From Methanomicrobiales archaeon (GTDB lineage: Archaea; Halobacteriota; Methanomicrobia; Methanomicrobiales; JACTUA01): a stretch of 13,659 nt of DNA. The position numbers and the translations under genes were made by a program. The stretch spans positions 1 through 13,659 of the forward strand of contig JAJRCO010000010.1 of NCBI GenBank assembly GCA_028678905.1. The letters run 5' to 3'. Shown here piece by piece: positions 5,997 through 13,635 of the stretch. Position 1 is the stretch's first letter, and each line of letters begins with the position of its first letter. Under the pieces are notes generated by a model. It saw nothing but the letters and a program-made list of their open reading frames with translations, was not told the origin of the DNA and ran no database searches.

Positions 5997-6896
5997 TCAT
6001 ATTTGAAGGATTTTCATGATGTACTCTGCCAGTTCCCGACTCTTCTCGCGGCTATTCATCAGCGTGTCGAATCTGTACGAGCCCGGTACTTCAATATCAT
6101 CCCGGATATCCTGCACAAAAAAGGGTTGTAGATCCTGATACAGTTCGTAAGTTCCCCGGGAAGAGGGTTCCTGGTTCCAGGCCTCCATCAGAATCCCTGC
6201 CGGACCGCTCACCGGTTTTTTTCCGAGAAAGGGGCTGACCGCCAGTACAGGGCGCCCATCCAGCGCCTCCCGGACTCCCGGACACTCCAATATGGGCATG
6301 ATACTGGTGACAGGATTGCTGGGCCCGATGATCACCGCGTCACTCTTCTCCAGCACCGCCCGCACCTCAGGCGTGGTCACCGGGGGTGCGGGGGATCGCC
6401 GGTACACACCGGAAATGGGAACAATTCCCCGATGGCGAACCCAGAACTCCTGAAAATGCATCTCGCCTCTGGCAGTGGACACCATGGTGGTTACGGGAAC
6501 GTCGGTCATGGGAAGGACCGTCACCCCGACTCCGAACTTACTACAGAGATGCGTGGTACATGCGGTCAGACGTTCGCCCTGACGGAGAAGTTCTCCTCGC
6601 ACTACATGAGTCGCGCGGTCCTGATCCCCAATCGCAAGAAATTCATCGTGTCCCAGGCGGTACAGGGCTTCGTGGGTAAGGAAGGTGTCTCCCTGGATAC
6701 CCCACCAGGTTGCTGTATCGATCAGACCAGCACAGAGATAGAGGACGGTATCGATATCCGGGGAGAGATGATTTCCGCTCATCCAGATGTCTTCTGCGGT
6801 GTTCACCACGACCGCAATTTCCTTATCCTCCAGGAGCTCCCGCATCCCCCAGATCAGTTTGGGTGTGCCGGTACCACCAGACAAAAAAGTGATCAT
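5997..6896 (-). CDS. cofD: 2-phospho-L-lactate transferase (coenzyme F420 biosynthesis)
   Basis: CofD transfers the 2-phospholactate group from lactyl-2-diphospho-5'-guanosine to the deazaflavin FO, yielding F420-0 in the cytoplasm. The 299-aa protein has the usual length. It starts with the family hallmark MITFLSGGTGTPKL and then has NTAEDIWMSGNHLSPDIDTVLY, GDQDRATHVVR, and GPSNPVTSI for nucleotide contact. ATG 6896 is preferred because it places the hallmark at the N-terminus. The frame is also open to a TTG at 6923, adding nine residues with no family support. The gene stands alone, divergent from the HEAT-repeat gene, with a T7 run after it. F420 is the hydride carrier of methanogenesis, so this supports a methanogen host, though F420 is not unique to methanogens. 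Confidence 0.95.
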   Translation of the reverse strand: MITFLSGGTGTPKLIWGMRELLEDKEIAVVVNTAEDIWMSGNHLSPDIDTVLYLCAGLIDTATWWGIQGDTFLTHEALYRLGHDEFLAIGDQDRATHVVRGELLRQGERLTACTTHLCSKFGVGVTVLPMTDVPVTTMVSTARGEMHFQEFWVRHRGIVPISGVYRRSPAPPVTTPEVRAVLEKSDAVIIGPSNPVTSIMPILECPGVREALDGRPVLAVSPFLGKKPVSGPAGILMEAWNQEPSSRGTYELYQDLQPFFVQDIRDDIEVPGSYRFDTLMNSREKSRELAEYIMKILQI

Positions 6897-6960
6897 TATG
6901 CGCTGGTACCCCTTTCCTGGCAAAGAGTGTAACGGAATCTTGGACGGTATCCTAAACCCT

Positions 6961-6970
6961 GTTTAAATTC
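6961..6970 (-). promoter_or_regulatory. TATA-like box for cofD
   Basis: The minus strand reads GAATTTAAAC about 65 nt before ATG 6896, predicting a leader of about 40 nt. The gap 6924-7056 must also hold the promoter of the HEAT gene, which I could not place. Confidence 0.35.
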
Positions 6971-7056
6971 CACTGCCGGCTCAACGATTTCAGGATCGAA
7001 TCCCCGGGTACGTACGTGGTGTAAGATTCATGGTTTTTGTGTAACCAATTAGGAGT

Positions 7057-7641
7057 ATGTCCGCAGCCATTCCGGCGTTACGGGACCGCCGGGAGATCCA
7101 CGCGCTGATCGATCTGCTCAGAGGTCCGGATCTTTCGGTAAGGGGAGAGGCCGCCCTTGCACTAGCCGAGTTAGGAGAGGCCGCGGTCGATCCGTTGATA
7201 GAATGTCTGCAAGAAGGAGAATCCGATATCCGGATATGGGCAGCGGCGGTGCTGGGGCAGATAGGAGATGAACGGGCGATCGATCCGCTAATCCAGGTCA
7301 TGGAGAGCGGAGACGATGAGGTTCGATCGGCGGTCGCCCGCGCTCTCGGGATGATCGGAACCGAACGGGTCGAGGATGCGTTGATAACCGCACTGCAGGA
7401 TCCCCATAGTTACGTACGATCTGGGGCCGCCTTCTCTCTGGGCATGCTGAAACCGCAACGCGCCGTCGAACCACTCTCCCGTGCGCTCCGGGATCCGAAC
7501 CGATACGTCCGGGTGCAGGCAGTCTGGGCGCTCAAGGAGATGGGCGGTGAACAGGCCAGGTCTGCGTTGCGAAACACCCCCGAAGAGAACGATCCGGTGG
7601 TCCGCCGGGCGCTTGATCGCGCACTGCAAGAGCTCGGTTGA
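7057..7641 (+). CDS. HEAT-repeat protein (194 aa)
   Basis: The whole protein is a run of about six HEAT (PBS-lyase type) repeats of roughly 31 residues. Each has the pattern 'ID.LI..L.....D.VR..AA.ALG.IGD.RA', for example AIDPLIQVMESGDDEVRSAVARALGMIG. HEAT arrays form superhelical scaffolds that bind proteins, and PBS-lyase-type arrays are common in methanogens, mostly without known partners. No enzymatic domain, membrane segment or signal peptide is present. The start is ATG 7057 because an in-frame TAA lies at 7042-7044. The AGGAG just before it is only 1 nt away, which is too close for a normal ribosome-binding site. A second HEAT protein, fused to membrane helices, ends the window. No repeat looks damaged. 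The substrate or partner is unknown. Confidence 0.9.
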   Translation: MSAAIPALRDRREIHALIDLLRGPDLSVRGEAALALAELGEAAVDPLIECLQEGESDIRIWAAAVLGQIGDERAIDPLIQVMESGDDEVRSAVARALGMIGTERVEDALITALQDPHSYVRSGAAFSLGMLKPQRAVEPLSRALRDPNRYVRVQAVWALKEMGGEQARSALRNTPEENDPVVRRALDRALQELG

Positions 7642-7755
7642 CAGGATGAACGGCCTGGGAGCGAGGGAAGTTCTCTGAGGAATGCGATTAAACACATCTG
7701 CAGGGATCGCAGATCCCGGTCTTTTCCCCGGGACTGGGAGAGATACTCCCACGCG

Positions 7756-7773
7756 GCAATAAAAGCAATAAAA
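7756..7773 (+). repeat. Tandem 9-bp direct repeat GCAATAAAA x2
   Basis: Two exact adjacent copies (7756-7764 and 7765-7773) lie just upstream of the TATA boxes of the HD/ubiX/ubiD/acnX operon. They could be a regulator half-site pair or simple slippage. Confidence 0.5.
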
Positions 7774-7792
7774 GGAATATCTGACAGGAGTG

Positions 7793-7808
7793 TATAAGGG
7801 TATAAAAC
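7793..7808 (+). promoter_or_regulatory. Twin TATA-like boxes of the mevalonate-cluster operon
   Basis: TATAAGGG (7793-7800) is followed directly by TATAAAAC (7801-7808). The second predicts transcription from about 7830, only a few nt before ATG 7838. This argues that an upstream GTG at 7790, which is also in frame, is not used. Confidence 0.6.
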
Positions 7809-7837
7809 CTCCCGTGCGTCATCTACATGTGGACATA

Positions 7838-9052
7838 ATGAAATTTATAAAAGACCCGGTTCATGGATATATCGAGGTTCCGCAGGATCTGGGGCAGTTT
7901 CTTGACTCATCTCCGCTCCAGAGACTTCGTCATATCCGCCAGCTGGGATTTGCTTATCTCGTGTATCCGGGGGCGAATCATTCCCGTTTTGAGCATTCTC
8001 TGGGAACCATGCACCTTGCCGCGGTAATGTGCCGTCATCTTGGTCTGGACGAGGAAGAGAGCAGATTGGTGACTCTGACCGCACTTCTCCATGACTGTGG
8101 GCATGGTCCATTCTCTCATGCCACGGAGCCGATCATGCGGGAATTCACGGACCGGGCGCACGATGAGATCGATGATCTGCTAGGTGCCGAACCCCTCGCG
8201 ACCTTGCTGAGAGCTGCCTCCCTTGAGCCCGGTGATCTGATGGGGATACTGGCCGGTCGTCACCCTCTCTCCACTGTCATCCACGGCGACCTGGACGTGG
8301 ACAGGATGGATTACCTCCTTCGGGATGCCCACTATACCGGTGTCCCTTATGGCACCGTGGATGCACAGCGGCTCATCCAGAATACCTTACTCTCCGAACA
8401 GGGGCTTGTTCTCGCGGAAGGAGGAGTTAATGCCGCCGAATCATTGCTTATCGCCCGCACCCTGATGCGTCCTGCGGTCTATGTGCATCACGTGACCCGC
8501 ATCGCCACGAGTATGATCCAGCGCGCTCTAATCGAAGAATGCGCAGAGAGACGGCCAGCAGAGATAAACCTGCTGATGAGAATGGATGACGCAGGTCTGA
8601 TGCATGCGCTGCTCCGCTCGCATCATCCTGCCGTGGTAATGCTGTCAGAGCGAGTATATAACAGGAATCTCTTCAAGCGCGCCGTGTATGTAGGGCCGGA
8701 TCAGGTGAATGTGGCAGCTCTGCGGGCGGAGACTCCTTCACTCCAGGGACAGCGGCGGATCGCGGAAACGATCGCGGATAAGGCAGGAGTCAAAGAATGG
8801 CAGGTGCTGGTGGACAATCCACCGCTCCCTGCCGATCTGTCCATGGAGGTAAAGGTCCGGAATCGCCATACCCTGGTCCACCTTTCCGAAATATCACCCC
8901 TGGTGGAGACGCTGAATCTGACCAGGCGCGCCCAGTGGAGGGTGGGGGTCTATGCCGATCCTCCAGTACGTAAGGCTGTGGAAGAGGCAGCGATGGAAGT
9001 ACTGCATGTGAGAAAACCAACAAAACAAGATAGATTAGCCATGGAATCCTAA
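7838..9052 (+). CDS. HD-domain phosphohydrolase, SAMHD1/dNTPase-like (COG1078)
   Basis: The start at ATG 7838 gives the family's usual opening MKFIKDPVHGYIEV and fits the TATA box; the frame upstream lies inside the promoter. The 404-aa protein carries the metal-binding HD set: His53 in FEHSLGTMH, His85-Asp86 in LLHDCGHGPFSH, and the aspartate of GDLDVDRMDYLLRD (150-163). This arrangement is the one seen in SAMHD1 and bacterial dNTP triphosphohydrolase-like proteins. A likely activity is hydrolysis of dNTPs or another phosphorylated substrate. RLRHIRQLGFAYLVYPGANHSR is also typical of the family. The C-terminal third is less conserved, and an allosteric nucleotide site cannot be judged. It is the first gene of the operon: its stop is 13 nt before ubiX, with AAGGAAGG overlapping the gap. 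A direct role in isoprenoid synthesis is not established. Confidence 0.9.
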   Translation: MKFIKDPVHGYIEVPQDLGQFLDSSPLQRLRHIRQLGFAYLVYPGANHSRFEHSLGTMHLAAVMCRHLGLDEEESRLVTLTALLHDCGHGPFSHATEPIMREFTDRAHDEIDDLLGAEPLATLLRAASLEPGDLMGILAGRHPLSTVIHGDLDVDRMDYLLRDAHYTGVPYGTVDAQRLIQNTLLSEQGLVLAEGGVNAAESLLIARTLMRPAVYVHHVTRIATSMIQRALIEECAERRPAEINLLMRMDDAGLMHALLRSHHPAVVMLSERVYNRNLFKRAVYVGPDQVNVAALRAETPSLQGQRRIAETIADKAGVKEWQVLVDNPPLPADLSMEVKVRNRHTLVHLSEISPLVETLNLTRRAQWRVGVYADPPVRKAVEEAAMEVLHVRKPTKQDRLAMES

Positions 9053-9065
9053 AGGAAGGTTGTTT

Positions 9066-9614
9066 ATGGGGAAGGAATTTGTGGTCGGCGTAACGGGGGC
9101 GAGCGGGATCATCTATGCCCGGCGATTGCTGGATGTCCTGGGCGAATCCGCCCGGGTGCATCTTATCATCTCCGAGGTAGCTCGGGAGATCGCATCGTTT
9201 GAAGACGTGAATCTGGACGGGTGCCGCGCCGTCTACCACGATGTCCGGCGTATGGAAGCATCCTTCGCCAGTGGTTCCTTCCGTCACAACGGAATGGTGA
9301 TCATTCCCTGCAGTATGAAGACATTGTCTTCCCTTGCCCACGGGAATGCGGATAACCTGATCACCCGGGCGGCCGATGTCACCCTGAAAGAGAGGAGGCC
9401 CTGCCTGCTGGTTCTGCGGGAGATGCCGTTTAACCGCGTGCATCTGGAGAACATGCTCTCTGCTCACGATGCGGGGGCTACGGTGATGGTAGCGAGCCCG
9501 GGGTTCTACCATCATCCGAAGACCATTACCGATCTGGTGGACATGGTCGTAGCCCGAGTGCTGGATCACCTGCAGGTGGAGCACAATCTTGACGTCCGCT
9601 GGGAGGGAGCTTAG
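9066..9614 (+). CDS. ubiX: Flavin prenyltransferase UbiX
   Basis: UbiX joins dimethylallyl phosphate to FMN to make prenylated FMN, the cofactor of UbiD-type decarboxylases. The 182-aa protein has the normal length and motifs: GVTGASGIIYA near residue 8, SFRHNGMVIIPCSMKTLSS in the centre, LREMPFNRVHLENM, and ASPGFYHHPKTITDLV near the end. ATG 9066 is preferred over a TTG 6 nt upstream because GGAAGG (9054-9059) is then well spaced. The UbiD-family gene starts 1 nt after its stop, so translation of the two is probably coupled and cofactor supply matched to the apo-enzyme. Methanogens of this type lack classic ubiquinone synthesis, so the archaeal mevalonate pathway is the natural user of the cofactor. 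Confidence 0.95.
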   Translation: MGKEFVVGVTGASGIIYARRLLDVLGESARVHLIISEVAREIASFEDVNLDGCRAVYHDVRRMEASFASGSFRHNGMVIIPCSMKTLSSLAHGNADNLITRAADVTLKERRPCLLVLREMPFNRVHLENMLSAHDAGATVMVASPGFYHHPKTITDLVDMVVARVLDHLQVEHNLDVRWEGA

Positions 9615-9615
9615 A

Positions 9616-10854
9616 ATGCGCGAATTTCTGGAAATGATGAGGGAGAAGGGTCAGGTCATCGAGGTAGAGGAGAGCACCTCTCCTCAGTATGATGCCCCTC
9701 GAATGGCCGCCACCACTAACAAGATCCTGTTTTTCCACCGTTTGCAGGGAAGCCGTGGGGTGATGAACCTGACCGCCAGCCGGGAGACGCTGGGGGAGGG
9801 GTTAGGAATTCCGTGGATGTCCATCCCCACGATGCTGGCACGATCCTGCTACGAGGGGAGAGTCACCGAGGAAGGCACCCTCTCCATGCGTCGCCCTAAC
9901 CTCTCCCGCCTTCCCATCATGCGCCATTATCCAGGGGATGCCGGACTGTATATCACCGGCGGAATCGTCTTCTCCCAGCTGGACGGTATTACTAATGCAT
10001 CTATCCATCGCATGCTCGTGCTCGATGATCGAAAAGTTGCGGCCCGCCTGGTCGAAGGACGCCACACGTATCTGATGCACCAGAAGGCGCGGGAACGGGG
10101 TGAAGCACTCCCCGTCGCTGTGGCCATCGGAGTGCATCCTGCGGTCATTTTCGCCAGTTGCTCCCGAGTTCCCGAAGGGAAGGAACTTCCTTTTGCCGCG
10201 GAACTCCGGCGGGGAGATCTTCGGGTAAACCGCTGCCCGAACGGAGTGCTGGTGCCAGAGGCGGAGATCATTCTTCAGGGATCCATTGGTGCCGAAACCG
10301 CCCCCGAAGGTCCCTTCGTTGACATCACCGGCACCTATGATATCGTGCGGTCGCAGCCGGTGATCGAGTTCAGCGGGATGTGGATCCGAAAAGACTTCAT
10401 CTATCACGGAATCCTTCCGGGAGGGAACGAACACAAGGTGCTCATGGGTGTCCCTTACGAACCGAAGATCTACCGGGCAGTAGGGGAGGTAACCCAGGTG
10501 CGGAACGTGGTGCTCACCGGTGGCGGGTGCGGATACCTGCACGCCGTGATCCAGATAAAAAAAAGCACCCAGGGTGACGCAAAAAATGCCATTATAGCGG
10601 CCTTTGCGGCCCACACGTCCCTCAAACATGTGGTGGTGGTGGACGACGATATTGATCCATTCGATCCGCAGGAAGTGGAGTTTGCGATCGCCACCCGGGT
10701 ACGGGGAGACCGGGATATCCTGGTGATTTCAGGGGCACGGGGATCCTCCCTTGATCCCAGCCGGTTGCCCGATGGAACCAACGTGAAGGTAGGGGTGGAC
10801 GCGACCATGGAGCTGGGTCGTGAGGAGAAATTCATCCGTGCACGGTGGGTTTGA
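9616..10854 (+). CDS. UbiD-family decarboxylase, probable anhydromevalonate phosphate decarboxylase
   Basis: This 412-aa UbiD-fold protein would use prenylated FMN to decarboxylate trans-anhydromevalonate 5-phosphate to isopentenyl phosphate. Family features are TNASIHRMLVLDD (126-138), PEAEIILQGSI (214-224), EGPFVDITGTYD (231-242) as the catalytic loop region, HKVLMGVPYEPKIYR, and VVDDDIDPFDPQEVEFAIATR (341-361). ATG 9616 is chosen because it follows GGGAGGGAG (9601-9609) at normal spacing. The frame is also open 27 nt upstream inside ubiX. The substrate assignment rests on context: the next gene encodes an aconitase-X large subunit, the enzyme of the preceding step described in Aeropyrum, and ubiX precedes it. 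By sequence alone it could be another UbiD-type decarboxylase, but no aromatic-acid genes are nearby. Confidence 0.9.
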   Translation: MREFLEMMREKGQVIEVEESTSPQYDAPRMAATTNKILFFHRLQGSRGVMNLTASRETLGEGLGIPWMSIPTMLARSCYEGRVTEEGTLSMRRPNLSRLPIMRHYPGDAGLYITGGIVFSQLDGITNASIHRMLVLDDRKVAARLVEGRHTYLMHQKARERGEALPVAVAIGVHPAVIFASCSRVPEGKELPFAAELRRGDLRVNRCPNGVLVPEAEIILQGSIGAETAPEGPFVDITGTYDIVRSQPVIEFSGMWIRKDFIYHGILPGGNEHKVLMGVPYEPKIYRAVGEVTQVRNVVLTGGGCGYLHAVIQIKKSTQGDAKNAIIAAFAAHTSLKHVVVVDDDIDPFDPQEVEFAIATRVRGDRDILVISGARGSSLDPSRLPDGTNVKVGVDATMELGREEKFIRARWV

Positions 10855-10856
10855 GG

Positions 10857-12023
10857 GTGTATCTCGATCCGGAGGATGAAAGGATCCTTCAGGGTGAATT
10901 CGGAGAAACCCGCCAGAAAATGCTGGAGATCCTTACCGCCCTTGGTAAAGTGTTCGGGGCGGAGAAGATTATTCCTATCAAGAGCGCCCAGGTCAGTGGC
11001 GCATCTTACAAAACTATCGGGGAATGGGGTTTGCGCTGGCTGGAGAGTCTTCAGGCGAAGGTTGTGGTGCCCACGGTGCTGAATCCCATCGGTATGCCGC
11101 GGGATCACTGGGAGGAGCTGGGAATCAGCAGGGAATTTGCCGAGAAGCAGCAGGCGATCATCGAGGCGTACCGCCGACTGGGAGTCAAAATGGAGTGCAC
11201 CTGCACTCCCTACTACCTGCAGCTTACCCAGTACGGCGACCATCTGGCCTGGGCGGAGTCCTCGGCTGTGGTATATGCGAACTCGGTGATCGGAGCACGA
11301 ACAAACCGTGAAGGGGGGCCCGGCGCCCTGGCCGCGGCGATCATCGGAAAGACTCCAGAGTATGGACTGCATCTGCTGGCCAACCGGCGGCCTCAGATCG
11401 CGGTGACCATCGATGGTCTGTACTCTCCGAAGCAACTGAAAGATATCTATGGGGCAATCGGGTACCTGGCGGGGAAACAGGTCGGAAACCGCATCCCCAT
11501 TTTTTCTGGTATACGTGCCCGGAGGGATGATCTGAAAGCTCTGGGTGCCGCGATGGCCGCCACCGGCGCGGTGGGTCTCTTTCATGTAGAGGGGTTGACC
11601 CCGGAAGCACGGATCTTCAAGTTCGGATCCGCGGGTCTCGAAGAGATCATTATCGAACAGAGCGAGATCGCCGCGCTCTTCCGGGAGATGGAGGTGGACG
11701 TGGTCGCGATCGGTTGTCCCCATTGCTCTCCAACGGAACTGGAGGAGATCGCAAGACTCCTGGAGGGGAAAACCGTTAAAAAGCCCTTATTCATCTTTTC
11801 CTCTCAACAGGTGCTCCGTGAAAATAGGAAGACTGCAGAAAAGATCGCCCGGTCGGGAGCTAGAATCGTTCCCGACACCTGCATGGTAGTCTCCCCGTTC
11901 ATGGAACGGTACAGGGCGATCATGGTGGACAGCGGAAAGGCGCTGGCGTATGTGCCGGATATGTGTGGGGCGATGGCACGAATCGGTACACGGGAAGAAT
12001 GTATCCGCACCGCTGTCGGCTGA
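10857..12023 (+). CDS. Aconitase X large subunit, probable phosphomevalonate dehydratase
   Basis: This is an AcnX catalytic-domain protein (formerly DUF521) of 388 aa. In archaea such proteins pair with a small DUF126 subunit to dehydrate (R)-5-phosphomevalonate to trans-anhydromevalonate 5-phosphate using an iron-sulfur cluster. Landmarks are SAQVSGASYKT (43-53), MECTCTPYY (112-120), HLAWAESSAVVYANSVIGAR (129-148), REGGP (151-155), IGCPHCSPTE (285-294) and PDTCMV (339-344). Cluster ligands are probably drawn from Cys114/116, Cys287/290 and Cys342. GTG 10857 gives the usual opening MYLDPEDERILQGEFGE; GTG 10845 or TTG 10851 would overlap the UbiD stop. No small-subunit gene is visible in the window, so it must lie elsewhere. 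No T-run follows. A 6-3-6 inverted repeat at 12062-12076 may mark the operon end. Confidence 0.9.
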   Translation: MYLDPEDERILQGEFGETRQKMLEILTALGKVFGAEKIIPIKSAQVSGASYKTIGEWGLRWLESLQAKVVVPTVLNPIGMPRDHWEELGISREFAEKQQAIIEAYRRLGVKMECTCTPYYLQLTQYGDHLAWAESSAVVYANSVIGARTNREGGPGALAAAIIGKTPEYGLHLLANRRPQIAVTIDGLYSPKQLKDIYGAIGYLAGKQVGNRIPIFSGIRARRDDLKALGAAMAATGAVGLFHVEGLTPEARIFKFGSAGLEEIIIEQSEIAALFREMEVDVVAIGCPHCSPTELEEIARLLEGKTVKKPLFIFSSQQVLRENRKTAEKIARSGARIVPDTCMVVSPFMERYRAIMVDSGKALAYVPDMCGAMARIGTREECIRTAVG

Positions 12024-12061
12024 AATAACGGCAGGCACTCGTTCATTTCACTCGGCCGGTT

Positions 12062-12076
12062 ACCTTATTGTAAGGT
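12062..12076. repeat. Inverted repeat ACCTTA-TTG-TAAGGT
   Basis: A perfect 6-3-6 palindrome lies 39 nt after the aconitase-X stop, and a further TAAGG occurs near 12101. It could form a small hairpin at the end of the operon transcript or be a protein-binding site. The segment 12024-12159 shows no gene. Confidence 0.35.
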
Positions 12077-12159
12077 TTCACTATATCTCCCTGCCTTCTG
12101 TAAGGAGGTTCCGGTTCTCGGAGACCCATCATCGAATCCCCCATACCTGAAAAAGTATC

Positions 12160-12425
12160 TCATTCAGCATTCCATGCCCTGATAATACCAATCCAGGCAC
12201 AGATCAGTTCCCTGTCAGAGGTGGGAATCTGCCGTGCTAGTTCAATCTTCTGCTTCGCCTCATCCGGGTTTTTCGTCTTCGAAAAGGTTCCATACCGCGA
12301 GGATATCACAGAAAATGATACCGGCATCTCTTATCCCTGCTGCTGACATCGCAGATTCGCCTCTTGCACAAGCGATAAGGTCATGTAGCGTGTATCCCCA
12401 ATCCTTCTTATCGCATTCTCGTCAT
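12160..12425 (-). pseudogene. Remnant of a small unknown gene (about 88 codons, frameshifted)
   Basis: The minus strand from 12421 reads as plausible protein: RECDKKDWGYTLHDLIACAR, then GESAMSAAGIRDAGIIFCDI and LAVWNLFEDEK. It then meets TGA, but dropping one A from the A5 run near 12258-12262 lets the frame run on as NPDEAKQKIELARQIP and ICAWIGIIRAWNAE to TGA 12162-12160. The balanced composition, compared with the Ser/His/Arg-rich plus frame, supports real coding ancestry. The 5' end is also damaged: ATG 12425 is out of frame by one base with the rest. An internal ATG in SAMSAAG with an upstream GAGGCG could give a shorter protein. I do not recognise the family. A sequencing error at the A5 run cannot be excluded. 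Confidence 0.5.
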
Positions 12426-13635
12426 GTCGCCCGTCACCACTCCCCGGTCTCTCGTATTGATCGGACTGCTGTTAATCTGCACGATTCTGGCCTTCTACAT
12501 GGGACTCCTACTTCGCATCAGCATTGTGTACACTCACTTTTTCTATGTCCCGATCGTCCTAGGTGGGCTGTGGTATCCACGGAAAACTCTTCTTCCTGCC
12601 TTGTACCTCGGGTTCCTTCATCTAGGGGTGGAATATGTGAGTACCGGCGGGCTGGAATTCTCGGTGATTGCCCGGGCTGGAAGCTTTGTGCTGGTCGCAG
12701 CCCTGGTGGGCCTGGTAGCCGGACGGATCCGGCGGGACGACCGGGTGTCTCTTCAGTACCTGTCTAGCTACGCAGAGCGGGTGTCCACCCCCCGGGCGAG
12801 AATTCTTTCTACCTTCGATGGAGTCCGCATGTCCCTCGGGCTGAACATGGATGTGGAGAGGATGCGGGGGCAGGGCGATCTCGCGGGACTTCTTCGCACC
12901 CTGGATCATACCAATCCAGAGGTCCGTTACCAGGCCGTGGATGCGCTCGGGACCCTGGGTGATCCTGCGGCTGCAGAAAGGCTGGCTCAAGCCCTGCGAG
13001 ACCCCGATTGCGGGGTCCGGTGGAAGGCAGCAGAGGCGCTGGGAAGGCTTGGGAGCCCCGCTCTTCCTTTCCTACTCCATGCCATTCACGACTCCTCTGC
13101 TGATATCCGCTGGCGGGCAACCCTTACGCTCGGGTCTAGCGGTGAAAAGGATGCAATTCCGGCCCTCATCAATATTCTCACCGACGCAGATCGTTATGTC
13201 CGGGGAAGAGCCATCGTGGCCCTCGCTGGGTTTGGCGAAGATGTAGTGGATCCTCTCGCCCGGGCAGCAGAAAATGAAGACCCCCTCATCCGGTCCGGTG
13301 CGATCCGGGCTTTCGGACTGCGGGGAGATCCCGGCCTGAAAGTGCTCGTCGGAATCCTGGAGCGAACTCCGGGTGAAGAGCTCCTTTCCTCCCTGGAGGA
13401 CGCGTTCTTTGATCAGGGTGCCCGGGCGGTGGCCCCACTCCTGGAAATCCTCCGGAACGTAAAAGATGCACCGGTGCGGGCACTCGTATGCCGGGTGCTG
13501 GGGCGGTTGGGCGATGTAGAGACGCTTCCGTTGATCGCTCAGGTCCGGGATCATGACGAGGACGAAGGGGTACGTACCGAAGCAGCAATTACGATAGAAA
13601 GGCTTTCTACCCTGGCTGGACGGAAATCCAAATAA
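12424..13635 (+). CDS. Membrane protein with N-terminal transmembrane domain and C-terminal HEAT repeats
   Basis: This protein has 403 residues. Residues 9-100 hold about four hydrophobic segments (roughly 9-29, 35-50, 55-72 and 80-100). They include YTHFFYVPIVLGGLWYPRK, a pattern I recall from sensory N-termini of methanogen histidine kinases. RIRRDD (101-106) then marks the cytoplasmic side. After a linker, residues 151-395 form about seven to eight HEAT repeats such as NPEVRYQAVDALGTLGDPAAAERL. The HEAT part would face the cytoplasm and bind partners, which suggests a membrane-anchored scaffold or sensor. There is no kinase, cyclase or phosphodiesterase domain. The start at ATG 12424 lacks a ribosome-binding site, so the mRNA may be leaderless. 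A small remnant gene starts divergently at the same CATG. The protein shares repeat type with the HEAT protein at 7057. Its ligand and partner are unknown. Confidence 0.85.
   Translation: MSPVTTPRSLVLIGLLLICTILAFYMGLLLRISIVYTHFFYVPIVLGGLWYPRKTLLPALYLGFLHLGVEYVSTGGLEFSVIARAGSFVLVAALVGLVAGRIRRDDRVSLQYLSSYAERVSTPRARILSTFDGVRMSLGLNMDVERMRGQGDLAGLLRTLDHTNPEVRYQAVDALGTLGDPAAAERLAQALRDPDCGVRWKAAEALGRLGSPALPFLLHAIHDSSADIRWRATLTLGSSGEKDAIPALINILTDADRYVRGRAIVALAGFGEDVVDPLARAAENEDPLIRSGAIRAFGLRGDPGLKVLVGILERTPGEELLSSLEDAFFDQGARAVAPLLEILRNVKDAPVRALVCRVLGRLGDVETLPLIAQVRDHDEDEGVRTEAAITIERLSTLAGRKSK

Noticed and set aside
6990..7012. tRNA T-arm-like GGATCGAATCCCC
   Set aside because: No complementary stem, anticodon arm or acceptor stem can be built around it; the same holds for CATCGAATCCCCC near 12130.
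10470..11723. Long minus-strand open frame opposite ubiD and acnX (417 codons)
   Set aside because: It spans two well-supported genes on the other strand and has His/Arg/Pro-rich, non-protein-like composition.
12234..12767. Plus-strand open frame overlapping the start of the HEAT-membrane gene
   Set aside because: Composition is rich in Ser, His, Arg and Pro, and it overlaps the well-supported frame starting at 12424.
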